NCBI GenBank assembly: GCA_033065855.1
Contig: JAVXUO010001984.1
Location: forward strand, 1 to 64,000
Length of the DNA stretch: 64,000 nucleotides
Origin: Escallonia rubra
Taxonomy: Eukaryota; Streptophyta; Magnoliopsida; Escalloniales; Escalloniaceae
Reading direction: 5' to 3'
The notes below the pieces were generated by a model. That model did not search any database. It saw only the letters and a list, made by a program, of their open reading frames with translations, and was not told the DNA's origin. The translations under genes were made by a program, and so were the position numbers. Positions 34,982-47,400 of the stretch are shown here, piece by piece (positions within the stretch are counted from its first letter, which is position 1; each line of letters starts with the position of its first letter).

Positions 34982-37900
34982 ATCCCCCACTTATTTTAAT
35001 AAAAATAAAGATATGGCATAGTAGGGCAAAGTTAGAACATCATGCATCATGAAAGTGGCACTGCCTTGAAACCTTCACTTAGTGTTTCAGCAATTCCCGT
35101 GCTAGAGTCAAAGTGGCTCAGCCTTGAAACGATGACTTCTTGAGGGCACGTGGAATTGCGTCACACGCATGACATTCCAGGTGTTCTCGACCAAGCTTCT
35201 CAAGCCAGCACGTTATGGCCATGTGCTTTATCCCAGCTTTCACGAGTGCTCTAGAGAATTAGCCCAATTCTCATAGGAAGCGGCCCCACTTCCACACTCG
35301 TATAGGTGAGTCTATCAAGGATGCTCTCGTAACTAATACATCCCACCCGTATGGGCTATAGAGCTCATTAAGAGATTATAAAGAATCTCAACCTCCAATA
35401 TCGTTACGAGAAACATGTACTTACACCATAGGGAGGGACAATATGTCATGAGACAAGAATAGTACATGTATAACCACAAGCCACTCTATAATTTGTTGGT
35501 CTCCTTGCCTAGTTCTTGGGATCTCCAGTCCCTAGGAGGTTGTATCCTTATAGGTGACTTATACAATTTTGGGCTAAAGTCCCATCCCCCTTGATGTACA
35601 TCAGACCATTGCCTCTAGCTAGAGTTTGAACATTCACAAAAAACCTTCACAATGGTCCGATCACAGGGTGGTATTTATTCTTACCAAAGGGCAAACATTA
35701 TCAAATTACCAATCTGTGCCTTTCCACGATAATCACTGCCATCAAATTAGGGATCCCACAATTATCGAGGAAACTCTTTTATAGTCCCATGAAATATCAT
35801 CATATAAATTTATTTGGGACATATATCAAAGCAAAATTGTAGTCGCAAGGACAGCGACAAAATTGTAGTCACAAGGACAACGACCATTGATTAGAATCTG
35901 GTCCATTTCAAAACTTGCCAGAAACTTCAATGTGTATTATATTCCCTCATGATAGCCAATAGGCTTTGTCATAGTTTTGGTAGTCAGTAGCCTCGCTACT
36001 AGGAATCACAATGACATGTGACCAGTAGCCTTCCACTAGGAACTACCCTTTCAATCGGTGGCCGATAGGCTTTTACCTACTAGGAACCACTTTTAGAAAA
36101 TTCCCTTTCCTCAAAATCACAAAAACATTTTATGCAGCCATGAAAAATTCCACATATAGAGGTCTTTCTCTTTCCCCTTTGTTTTGTTTCATAGTACTTG
36201 ACTCTACATGATGTCAAATAATCCATGAACTAGTCAATCTCCTCTAAAGAAAACTCATTTTGTTGCTTTCTATAATCTCAAAAATATTAAAGCCTTGAAC
36301 ATCATGAACTTTGCCTAAGGCCAAGCTTTGCAGCAGCACATATCATGTTCCTAGAGAAGATTCAATCTTTTTAAAATCCATATGTCAACCCAAAAACATG
36401 TAGAACATATAATTGAAACAAATTAATGTTTTCAAAACTTTAGAGTGGTACAATACTAGCAAAAGTGCTAGATCACTTTCCCAATCAAAAGAGTGGTGTT
36501 TAAAATGCATATGAAGTCAGTACAAAGTTTTTCTTTTTCTTCTCTCTTTTCATTTATTTATTTATTGTGTCAAATGTTGAGCTAACAAGCTCATTTTGTG
36601 GCCAACAAAACTTATATGGTGTAATCTATGCAACATATCCATGTCTTTGTACATACCTCATACTTTATGTCCAAGTAGTCTAACCGAAGTGAAACTTGCA
36701 TTCTCAACAGCAAGACTATGCCAGCTAGATCAAGAGAATGAAAGGCAAGTCCACGATGCCCATTTTCTCCCTCTTTGTGAACGATCCCATTCAAACTGGA
36801 ATCGTGTTGAGATTACCAAAGGTAGGCCATGAAATGCTTCCTTTAACCAATAGATGATAACTCCACATGACACTAGTTGATCCAATGGTCATCATACGTA
36901 TAGAATTTATAGAGACAGTTAAAACAATATGCATTGAAAATATTAGATTACCAAAATGTATAAAATGCAAAATATTGCACATGTTTGTCGTTTCATGCCT
37001 AGACGACAAATTAGACCAAAGGCATCAACTTCATGAATACCATATAGTTTACAAACTTGAGAACCAACTCTTTTAGTAGCTTTTCAGTTTTCAATTCTGA
37101 TAATCAAAATTCTACACAAATATCTACTTTAGTAAAGTACTACCAAAACATTAATTTTCTCTCAGAATATATTATGGTTTATGGTGCCATGAAAAGTAGA
37201 GCGAAACAAAATTTTCAAAAACCTTGATCTTTTCAAAAGGCCGAATCTTACACCAAGTTCAGTAACTCAACTTCCAAGAATAAATTTTCATAGTGCTTTC
37301 TGGGTTGCCATCTTATCTCAGCTTTTATAATGGCTTTGTTTTGAAAAATCTTTACTAGCTGAATTCTCGTACCTTTTCCAAAAACTTGACAAATTATTTC
37401 CAATCTTCACAAGGAACTGCCTTCTATGAGATCTCAAAACTTTTGAGATCCTCAAGCTTTGAGACGTTCCACATTTACTAGATTTTTACAAGGCTTAATT
37501 AGTAAAAATCTGGGCCTATGTCATAAAGATTTCCTTTAAAAAATTAAAGTGCAAACGCAGTTAAAATTCACTCACAAGAAACCATAGGTACGGCAGGAAA
37601 TTCACATTAAGACCATCATTATCTAAGTGAATACTTACTTACATGCATGTATATATATAGGATGCATTTTTATGCAACCCTACTGCAAATGCGAAGGGCA
37701 AAAGGCGGCCAGGAACCTTTATATACATTTAAAAATAAAATTCCACTCATGAAAGTTTTTAGCAAGAACATGTGATATCATACTAGACCTCCATTTCAAC
37801 AGATTGCTTTTGTGACCTCTCAAAGCTAATTAAAATTCTAAGCGCAAATTTTTTTTTTTTTTTTACTTCGTAAAGTATACCACATGCTGATTGTAAAATT

Positions 37901-38622
37901 AACTCCAAAGTAAGAAATTGTATCATGTTTTAAGCACCGTCAAATATATTTCTTTCAAACACATTCTAATGGCTCACGGTCACAAGCAAGGCACTTCAAG
38001 CTTTGAAAAACATTAACCAACATGCAATGGCAATTTCAGACTAGCTAGTGATATAATGGATCTGGACTAAAGATTCATTAACTCATGTGTGTCATGAGAT
38101 TTCCTCTTAAATTTGTGAAGCCAACTAGACCATATCATAAAAATGAATATAGTCTATGAGATTTATTGAAGGATTTTCAGGCCCTTACTGTTGTATTTCC
38201 TTTCTCCATGTGCTTCTATTCTCTAGCCCTTAAGTTCATCAGACTCTATCCTCGTTACATAAACTCTATCCTCAAACTCTATCCTTTAGGAAAATAAAGT
38301 CCTTTTTCACAATATAGTTGTCAACTATTCAATCTAAAAGGATTGCCAATCATGATGCCCCCACTATTTCCAATATCCATTGCATCAGAAGATTATATAT
38401 GTGCAATGCAGTGCAAGTAAGAAACTTACTTGAAAGTGTTACGTGAGTAACACAAAATTCATACCAAACTTCGTATGTGGCTGGACTTTCTATGCTATGC
38501 TCCAATGTCTCTTTCGCCGTGTAACTTGCCGCCAAAAAATCCAGCCCCAAGGCTTCAAATCTCGGTCATTTTCATACTCATAAGAAGAGCAAGAATTATT
38601 AATGTACGCACCGTCTTAAAAT
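34982..38622 (-). other. Interior of the LARD-like element, non-coding
   Basis: 3.64 kb without gag-pol motifs. Imperfect repeats of a GTAG(C/T)C-(T)CGCTACTAGGAA-type motif occur near 35990-36090. An A/T-rich region and a T run (about 37850-37864) follow. Sequence next to the right LTR reads TTTTAAGACGGTGCG on the minus strand, where a PBS would be expected. Confidence 0.6.
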
Positions 38623-39563
38623 TGTTGGAAAATATTCCATAACATGTATTTTATTAGCAAGCTTACTATAATAACGAGACTTAAGAATAGCAAAAAATAA
38701 TAATAATAAAACAATTACCTCTGAATTTTGTGAGTACGAAAAATACGTTTACCTTAACGCTCCATAATTCATTACATTGCTTTTACCAAATGTGGCGGTC
38801 GATGGTCCAAAGGATTTACCTTGAATACCTTATAAAATAAGTTGTTAAACTGGGTTGAGGCGCGGACTAGGTCGCTCTCTTTAAGACGGTTCGCGCCCCT
38901 ACGGAATGTACCGGTGCAATAGGTTCCAACGCGCCGCCTCCAGGATACAACAGCCCAGCTCTTTTTCTGCTGTAACTTCTCTCAGTTTGCACTACCGGAG
39001 AAGCAGAAGCTTCACACAACACCTTACTTTGCCCCCAATGAAAACAAATATTGCAAAAATATATATCTCCAATAAAGAGACATAACTTAAACTCAACATG
39101 AAAGAGGACATAATATAATCCCCATACAGCATAAGAATCTTGAGACACAAGGTCATGAAAATGGGTGCATATGAATGATTTCGGAGCTTGGCAGGTTAAA
39201 CCAAAGCAAAAGCTCTCTATCCTCCTCTTTTTCAAGGCATACAATCATGCCCATATATATAGTCTGAATCATATCTAATGAGCATGAAAGGTTACAAAAG
39301 TATTTACATTCGCATTGAAAGAGAGGGGTGTTAAAATCTATTTATGACCAAACTTGTAACTGAAAATATGATGGATATTAAATCCAAATAATTGAAAATT
39401 TTAGTAACCGAAGATATCAAATAATGATCAAAATTATAACTGGTTCAACTTCATTATCATGCTAGAAATGAGTTTGGTTGAAATTCATTTTGTGTAACAC
39501 TCTTTTTGTCTAACTGTGACTAAAATGGGGATTAATATTTTTATTAAAATACAAATACCAACA
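38623..39563 (-). repeat. LARD-like element, right LTR (5' LTR)
   Basis: 941 bp; see the left copy. It is followed by the TCAAC target duplication. Confidence 0.92.
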
Positions 39564-40044
39564 TCAACTACATTATTATGGAGGTTGAATCAGTCATAAA
39601 GCAATTGTGGCTAGTAACAAAGTCTTAAACCAGTAGCAAGTTGTCTAGGAAAGAAATTCAAGGGATGACTAGAGTAACCTCCCAAACACCAAAGTCGTCT
39701 CTATTAGGATCACCTCTATGCCTCATAATTTGGCATACTGGTGCTGGTCAACAAGCTACATTTCTTCGATCTTGATTCTCAGTAATTCGAGTCATGGAAG
39801 CACTTACCATGTCACCAGTGCTACTTGTTACAACAATCCTTCAATGTTTCACAAGATTTTTCATTAACATTTAGCAGTACGAATGCTCCATTTCCTTAAA
39901 AGTTACGTTTATTTACTATCTCCAAAATTTGTTTAAATTTATTGAAATACTGAATTCAGGTATTATACACAACTTATTGAATTCATCAAACTTATATAAA
40001 AGATCTAACACAATTACATACAAGAAAAAAATCGAAGTTACGGC

Positions 40045-40325
40045 CCTATTCTGCTTCAGAAATAATTGGTAACTCGTTATCAAGAGCTTTTACAAGCTTC
40101 GTAGAATCAAACGGATTCGGCGGCATGCTTAGTGTGTCTGCTTTCCCCTACAACAGTTTTCATTGAAGGGCGACTTATAGGGTACCATTGAATACATCAT
40201 AGCCCTATGATGGTAAGCCTTTTTACTATCGGGCCATGTTCCTCTTTTTCAGTTTTTATCCCTAACTCTTCTTCTTGACATAAACGGTTATACAATCATT
40301 CTGAGAAGTATGCTTGGCTAGTGTT
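40045..40325 (-). pseudogene. LRK kinase C-terminal fragment (unit 5b)
   Basis: Minus-strand reading gives degenerate pieces of the kinase C-lobe: KRLTIIGL-stop-CIQWYP, RPSMKTVV, a deletion, then a tail that also matches unit 5. It aligns with 41640-41910 as a second, more decayed copy. No upstream kinase part is present. Confidence 0.72.
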
Positions 40326-40815
40326 CTAGTAATACTGAAATTGTAGCGAAAGTTTGTAAGATAAGTTAATATTCCAAACTGTATAAATTTCCAGCATCGA
40401 AATGTTCGTCCATTGTATGGTTTCTATGGCTTGTGTCACTACTCACTAGTACATTCCTTAGCGACAAATTAATATTTCGACAAAAGTTTGAAGGTAAGTA
40501 ACAACAGAGCGACCAAAATTGCTTAAAGACTGCTAGAACTAACAGACAACTAATGTCACATTATGGATGAGTTCAATGTCCAAAATGTCTTTAGCTCAAC
40601 TGCAAGTTGTCTATTAGAAAAGAGTTTCAAGGGAGGACCACAAAAGTCATCCTATTAGGACCATAAAAATGCTGGTGCTAAGTTACATTTCTTCGATCTG
40701 GATTATCAGTAGCCGAACAAAAATCCACAAGTCAAGTCATGAAAGCACCCATCATGTCACTTGTGCTACTTGCTGTAGCAATCCTTAAATGCTTAGCAAG
40801 ATTTTTTCATTAACA
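40326..40815 (+). repeat. Duplicated flank (second copy of 33750-34040 joined to 39564-39870)
   Basis: Collinear with the host DNA on both sides of the LARD-like insertion, which confirms that the LTR element entered a pre-existing duplicate. No gene is seen. Confidence 0.6.
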
Positions 40816-41428
40816 TTTACAAGATCAGACCCAAAAAATCTAATCAACAGAAATAAAAAGTGATAAAAAAAAATTGACGGAAAGCATAAAAAACTTCAGA
40901 AGATTTAAGTTTACATAATATATTATTTATATAATTATATAATTTTACCATTCATAGTGATTTATTTAACTTTATAAGGTTAGTCAACAACAAATTACTA
41001 ATCTAGCATGAAAAAAGTTTAACGCTTACATGTAAATATGTACTGTTATTGTGATACTTAATTATACAAGGACAATAATGCATGTACAAGTTAAAATATT
41101 GTAAGAATTTAAATTGAAAGAAAATTAACCTTAAAGATCTAAAGAATTGGAATTTGAAAAAAAAATAAAGATGGAGCAAGGAAAAAAGAAAGACATAGGT
41201 TATGGCAGCCCATTGCTCAAAAAATAAAAAATATAGCAAAAAGAAACACTGATACATTAATAGTATTTACAATATAGTGACATTTTCGTAAATATTTTAA
41301 ATATAATTTTTTACTATTTAAAAAACAAAAAGTTTTCAAATTTTGGGGGTGGCCTTGCCCTCCCCACCCCCCCCCCCCGCGCCGGGGGGGGGGGGGGGGG
41401 GGTCATGCATCAAGTCCGCCTCTGAACT
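40816..41428. mobile_element. AT-rich insertion of about 610 bp relative to the paralogous copy
   Basis: The flanks align with 39870-39880 in the sister copy, which lacks this interval. It ends CCGCCTCTG, reminiscent of hAT-type ends, but the left end is not a matching inverted repeat. A poly(C) then poly(G) tract lies at 41367-41402. Confidence 0.45.
41367..41402. repeat. Poly(C)/poly(G) palindromic tract
   Basis: About 12 C, then GCGCC, then about 19 G. It could form a hairpin or quadruplex, or mark an assembly or base-calling problem. Confidence 0.8.
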
Positions 41429-41632
41429 GATGCTCCCTTTCGTTAAAAGTTTTGTTCATTTACTATCTTCATGTTCTATTTAAATTTATCAAAATATTGT
41501 ATTCATATACACGTACACAACTTATTGAATTCATCAAAGTTGCTCCTTTGTTTAGCTTGACACTTTCAAGCTTATATAAAAGGTCTAACACAACTTCAGA
41601 CCGGAAAAAACCAATGTTATGCCCTATTCTGC

Positions 41633-42340
41633 TTAAAAAATGATCGGTAACTCATTATCAAGAACTCTTGCAGGTTTCGTAGAATCAAAAGGATTTGGCG
41701 GCATGCTTAGAGTGTCTCCTTTCCCTTCTAACATTTGGACCACAATCTTCATGGAAGGGCGACCCATAGGGTACCACTGAATGCACCATAGCCCTATGAT
41801 GGTAAGCCTTTTCGCTATCAGGCCATGTTCCTCTTCATCAGCTTTGATCCATAGCTCTTCTCCTTCACATAAACGGTTATACACCCATTCTGGGAAGTAA
41901 GCTTGGCTACCGTTCTGCACCGTGGCATCAGTGTTCTTCCTTCCACCAACCATTTCAAGCAACATCATTCCAAAGCTATATATATCTGATTTATACGACA
42001 CATTCCCAAAGTTCGAGAAAATACTTCAGGAGCAATGTAGCCCATGGTCCTTCTAGCGGCGGTCATGGATAACATGCTTTGTTCCTTTGAGCACAACTTT
42101 GCCAGACCAAAATCCGCAACCTTTGGATTAAAATTGTGATCCAACAAGATATTATGGGGCTTAATATCAAAATGGAGTATACGATGATCACACCTTTTAT
42201 GAAGATACTCAATGCCTTTGGCTATGCCTAGAGCAATATCTTGTAGCTTCTCCCAGCCAAGGGTTTTGCTGTTTCGATTTTCAAAAAATATGCACCGAAG
42301 AAATCCCACCAATCTTGTCATTCCTCTTATTTAAATGGAA
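41633..42340 (-). pseudogene. LRK unit 5: LRK10L kinase fragment, minus strand
   Basis: Reads from a truncated N-lobe (RLVGF joined directly to [15 protein letters not shown]) through [38 protein letters not shown] and [12 protein letters not shown] one-base frameshift near 41995-42005 interrupts it before [19 protein letters not shown], and it runs to the stop near 41636. The glycine loop and catalytic Lys are absent, as are the TM and ectodomain. The sequence is a different LRK10L subgroup from LRK-1 ([20 protein letters not shown]). It is the only LRK unit on the minus strand. Confidence 0.87.
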
Positions 42341-42810
42341 TGTTCTCTAATGAAGTCTAATTCCTTGGACAATCTAGGTGCCAGGAAGTTGCCGAAGACT
42401 GCCGCTTTATCTGAGGACTCTTTCTCCTAATCTTTTTCTAATTTGTTTTATGAACATCTGACTGTATTCCCAAAAAAATATGAAATGGAATCTCTAACTA
42501 CGTGTTGTAAAACTAGGTTATTTCTTGTGCGACATGCATAGATTGAAGCTCCAAGAACCACATCTAATTTCAATTAATCTACTTCAGGATTCAGATAAAC
42601 CTACCATAGTTAATTCTGGCAAAAGAAGAGGTTAAAGCTATCCATAAATTGGAGGCTTGGAGCCATCCCTGTCCCCATATAGTTGTAGCTATCATATTAT
42701 GTTATACTAGCATAGTACCTGAGCAGTACTTGGTAAGCTAAATTATAATATCTCAAAAATCAATTATATAGGATTCATTCATAAGTCATATGAATGTACA
42801 ATATAGATAC
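42341..42810. other. No gene seen
   Basis: AT-rich DNA between kinase fragment unit 5 and the long-TIR element. No motif recognised. Confidence 0.4.
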
Positions 42811-44024
42811 TAGGGCAAATATCAAAACTATACCCTCAAGTTTACATTTGATACAGCTTTAATACTCAAGTTTGAAGATGCGCCAAAGAAGTACCCAACT
42901 TTGAAATAATGTACCATATCAGTACATTGGCTGAACGAAGTCAGATGACGTTAGAAAGTCAGAGGTAAGACTGTCATTATAAAAAAAAAAATAAAGAAAG
43001 GAATAAACCCTTCCAAGTGGCCATGTGGGCAGTTTTGACAGAATTACTCTCTCTCTCTCTCTCTCTCTCTCTCTTCACTACAAGAAAAAAGGCTTTTAGC
43101 GACGGACATTTCCGTCGCTAAAAACCCTAAATCCGTCGCCAAAGACTTTTAGCGACGGACACCCCGTCGCTAAAAGTCCGTTGCCAAAAACCCCGTTGCT
43201 AAAAGATTAGCGACGGAAATATGTGATCCGTCGGGATTATTTACTTTTAGCGACGGAATTTTCCGTCGCTAAAAGTATTTTCTATATTTTTCATAATTTC
43301 TGAGTTTCTGGAGAATTTTTTTGAAAAACTATTAGCGACGGAAATTAATTCCGTCACTAAAAGTCCGTCGAAAAAGATTTTAGCGACATTTGTTCCGTCG
43401 CTAAAATTCTATCTCTAAAAACATTTACTAATCTAGAGGACTTTTAGTGATGGAATTCTAATTTCCGTCGCTGAAAGCTTGTCTTTAAAAATTTTGCTAG
43501 TCTGTTGCAAGACTTTTAACGACAGAATTTCGTCGCTAAAAAAGTGAAAAAAGGCTTTTTTAATTTTAATTTTTCTTGTTTTTTAAAAACCCAAACCTGT
43601 TTCAGACAATCCGACAATAATTTATTTCTTTAAACTAGCATTCATCTTTTACTAAATTTCAAGTAACATAAATAAGATTTACTGTCATATATTCCACCAA
43701 CTAACACTTAATACTTTAACTACCAAAATTACATGTTCACCAAAAATATAATATAAAAGCTAGCGATCACATCTACAAATCCCAATAACAAAATTACAAG
43801 TTTCATTAAAACTAAAAACAAAATATAAACCAGATGCCCAGTGTAAAAGTAAAGAAATCGTGGAACCCATTCAAGTCGGGAACAGTTCATTGGAGGTTGC
43901 AATTCCTAAGACTCCTGCATGGTTGAGTGCAATTGCATTTGAGATTATAAATATGCAAGTTCAGAAATAGGCAATAGCAACAGACAATCATCAACAAAAT
44001 AAAAATAGAAAATGTGATTCTACC

Positions 44025-45383
44025 TCACTGTTCTTTTCGAGTGGGCTTTGCTGGTTTACTCACATGGCTGAGGAAGATCAATACTAGGGGAATAATGGTT
44101 CCGATGTAATGTATGCTCCCGTATGCCGCAAGCGTTTCACACAAGCTCAATACCTGAGATGGATGAAAAGAAGTATTAGAATTTCACCTTCGCTTTTAGG
44201 CCGCAAGCAAGCACACACGCAGGCGAGCACACATAGGCAAGCAAACACATACGGAAGCCCACAAGCATGCAGGCACACACGCGTGCACGCGAGCACACAT
44301 ACACAGAGACTAACCATGAATCCAACACAGGAGTAGTTCAGAACCAGAAGCGTGTAAGCAAAGTTCAAAAACACCAGCGACTTCTTAACTAGAGCCATAC
44401 TCGGGGGAAAAGCTTGCTGTCAATAGCTGTTGACAAATGAACGCAATAGGGTTGAGCAATCAAAGAAATGTTTAACCATCTGAGTAAGTCATACTACAGA
44501 GACCGAGTTTGTTACCTCTTAAACCAGCGATCATAACAGTTGATTGTACAAAGAATATGATGTACCTAGGATATAATCCCTATCATATCATGAAACAAAC
44601 AAGATAGTTAAGTTGCAAAGAGTATAGATCAATGCCAGCATCAATAAGCATAAATGATTTCAACAGTATCCTCTTTTTAAGGAGAAAAGAAAACCTTCAA
44701 AACATTTTTAGTCCTTAAACACGTGATACACACAAAATAAAGCCCATTGTGACATTTTACTATAATGAAGGGTTGAACACTGTCAGGATGTTTTGTAAGA
44801 GTTATGAATAATGGGTACCAAAACTGGTAATAAAATTGACAAAGGTCATGCAACTAATGTTATGGGTAGCCTCAGCGAGAAAGTAAGGGCTTGCAACGAC
44901 ACCGAAAATGATCCAAAATTACATTATCATCTTCCACAAACACTTCCAAGGGCATGCATGTGCAAGGACAAGTTCAATCAGCCTAGAGAACAATAACTCA
45001 CACAGTTCTTAACTTGTATAACTCGCAATATATCTTTACCAGAGTATGAGATAAAAAAATAATAGCCACAATATGCGCTACTTTTTCCCGATGGAAAACT
45101 AAAAGCATGCAAGGTAACTTCTAATGCAGCTGCTACAAGAGCAACAATTGGTAACTTCAATAAATCTCCATGCCACCATTGACTACGGTTTTAGCTATTA
45201 TTGCACAAGGAATGGATCAATTAATACACCAGATCAAAGCAGGGATTTGACAACATATTACTTAAAAGAACTTTCTGCAAAAGTTGTTTAAACTTACATG
45301 CCAAACAGCACTGACAGTCTGTGTTGCCAGCAACTGAAAGAAACCAGGTTTCTTTCCACTTTGAATAAGCCTCTCATAAACAT
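44025..45383 (-). pseudogene. LPCAT: Captured 3' exons of a lysophospholipid acyltransferase (LPCAT/LPLAT, MBOAT family)
   Basis: Four exons with GT-AG junctions are visible on the minus strand. Exon 45298-45383 reads VYERLIQSGKKPGFFQLL, then ATQTVSAVWH. Exon 44516-44579 reads GLYPRYIIFFVQSTVMIAGLR. The next exon, 44315-44426, has a short deletion near its start and then reads QAFPPSMALVKKSLVFLNF, YTLLVLNYSCVGFM. The last exon, 44025-44153, reads VLSLCETLAAYGSIHYIGT, ending KPTRKEQ-stop. This is the C-terminal part of plant LPLAT1/2, ER enzymes that re-acylate lysophospholipids; the invariant MBOAT His is in SAVWH. The N-terminal two thirds were not found. It sits inside CACTA-3 with introns kept, so it was captured as DNA. 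Confidence 0.88.
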
Positions 45384-46360
45384 CTAGAAGAACAAGAAAG
45401 TATTAGAAATTTTTCTTGAATCATCACATTCTTCATTCATAACAGCCACCTCGTGTGACCTTAGCAGTTTCTGACCAACTAGTGAGCTCCCTTGCCTTAT
45501 CAATAGATAATGCCCAGTTAATCAGGACAAGTGCACATAGACTGTGTTCTCAAGTCAAATGACGAAATCCATCTCACTAAAACAATTCCAATTTCAGTGC
45601 AAAGTAAATTGAAGTTTCCAGTTATCTGGCAAGTTGTGCTATGGAGATACCTCTACATTATGTAAAAATGTGGTAGAAGTCACCTGTGCTAACATACATG
45701 TTTTTTTAATTTAGAGTCTAAAATTCATCAAGAGTCTACCAAACATGTTTTTTTCATTCCCTAACCTTTTCTCTCAAAGGTTTCGTCCAACTTCTCTTTA
45801 TACATGCTGTAAGAACATCATTCATGCTCCGTGTACACTACAAATCCCTTGGCAATATAAGTTGATTCACTACTTTTTTCCTACCGGGATTTCTCGTGCA
45901 TTGTAAGACCAAAATCAGAGCCATGAAAAAATGTTAGATAATGTAATTCGCAGAAGATTAGATAGATAATCTTCGAAAATAAAATGAAAAATTTCAGAGA
46001 CAGAAGGAGAGAGAGCAAAACAGTCAATTACATCAACCAATCGAGAGCGAGACCGAAAGGGAGAGTGACATACCTGGGAGACATACGAGAATGCAGGCCG
46101 ATACATGAGGTGGAGGAGCTTACGGCGGTGCGTGGTGATCTGCAATTTGAGGGAGATCAGAGAGTGAATTAGGGATTTTGGGTAAGATGGCGGTGCTGTG
46201 TCGGCGAACGGTAGAGCCGGCGAGGTGCGGCAGTGAGTTGGGTGTGTGGGAGGTGAGTGGTTACGATTTAGGGCTAGAGAGAGAGAGAGAGAGAATAGGG
46301 GGAATGGTGTGAGCGGCGGGGAGAAAAGAACGAAAGGGTAGGGTTTTTTAATTTTAAGGA
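45384..46360 (-). other. CACTA-3 interior with a leader-like, exon-like block
   Basis: Minus-strand 46060-46430 is CT-rich with an open frame ending MYRPAFSYVSQ before a GTATGT donor-like site. It may be a first exon, native to the transposon family or captured. I do not recognise the protein. The rest (45384-46060) is non-coding. Confidence 0.4.
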
Positions 46361-46651
46361 CTTTTAACGACGGATTTATTCCGTCGGAAAAAGTCCGTCG
46401 GTAAAAATCATTTTCAAATTTTTTTGGCAAAAGAGAAAAAAGGGAGAAAATTGAAAATAAAAATTAGCGACGGAATATTCCGTCGGTAAAAGTCCGTCGC
46501 TAAAGATCTTTACCGACGAAAAATCCCTCGAAAAATGTTTTTTAACAACGGACCTTTACCCACGGATGATCCGTCGGTAAAAGTGACTTTTAGCGACGGA
46601 TTCAAATCCGTCGCTAAAAGTCCGTCGGAAAAAATTGTTTTTCTTGTAGTG

Positions 46652-47400
46652 TTTCTTCTTTAATTTACACCCACACAAACACCCCCCCCCGCCCCCACAA
46701 TACTGTCACACACGCACACAACCCCCACACACACTGGGGTAGATGGATGGGAGGGGGAAAATGAGGAAAGAAGATCAGCGGCGAGACAGCGCTAGAGAGC
46801 AAGAACAGAAGATCGACCGGCAAATCGCCACGGTGAGGTAGATCGGTTGTGCCACTATTTTCAGGCAGAGTAACTGTGACGTTGGAGTCTCGATCGGCGC
46901 AACATTGAGAACTGGCACCATTGCTACTGATCATGGTTCGACAGCGTGACGAAGGCAGAGATAGGGGCGGTGATGGCAGCGGCAGGTACTGATGATTGTC
47001 ACGGTCGATGATTGTCGACGGTGAGGCAGTAAGGCGACGGGGATGCTATTTGTCGTGGTAGTAAGGGCGCCGATTGGCGCGGTGGTGGTGACACGCAGTG
47101 ATCAATGGCGTTGTTAGGCAATGGCAGTAGTGATGGTGGTCTGGTGGTTTTGGTTAGTGACGGTGGTAATGGGGATGATGGGTAACAGGTATTAGGTTTG
47201 TGACGGCTGTGTTGGTTTTATGATGGCGGTGTTAGGCAATGGTGGTGGTCTGGTGGTTTTGGTGGGTGATGGTGGTAATGGGGATTATAGTCGCGTGGGG
47301 TGGGGGGGTGGGGGAAGGAAAGAGATAGAGATAGAGATTTTATTATTATTATTATTAAATTAAGGAAGACAAAAAAATCGAACGAATGTGATTTTAAGGT
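46652..47400. other. G-rich, low-complexity interior of the long-TIR element
   Basis: Repeated GGTGGT/GATGGCGG-type sequence with an internal near-repeat of GGTGGTCTGGTGGTTTTGGT (about 47134 and 47246). No gene. Confidence 0.5.

Larger units (their letters stand above)
34041..39563 (-). mobile_element. Young non-coding LTR retrotransposon (LARD-like), 5.5 kb
   Basis: LTRs 34041-34981 and 38623-39563 are each 941 bp (TGTTGGAAAATA...AATACCAACA on the plus strand) and differ at about three bases by eye. A perfect 5-bp target duplication TCAAC flanks the element (34036-34040 and 39564-39568). A polypurine tract on the minus strand (AAGTGGGGGAT, plus 34982-34992) sets the orientation. The 3.6-kb interior has no retroviral domain and no frame above about 80 codons, so it is non-autonomous and of the large-derivative kind. 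No initiator-Met PBS is evident by the right LTR. Near-identical LTRs imply a recent insertion. Confidence 0.9.
43076..46651. mobile_element. CACTA-3, a gene-carrying (Pack-type) CACTA element of 3.6 kb
   Basis: Termini CACTACAAGAAAAAAGG and TTTTTCTTGTAGTG; subterminal AGCGACGGA/TCCGTCGCTAAAAG arrays at 43090-43540 and 46360-46640, as in CACTA-1 and -2. Flanks are CTT and TTT, an imperfect 3-bp duplication. No transposase. The interior carries minus-strand exons of an MBOAT acyltransferase gene (44025-45383). The right part (46140-46380) is the same leader-like DNA found inverted in CACTA-1. Confidence 0.85.
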
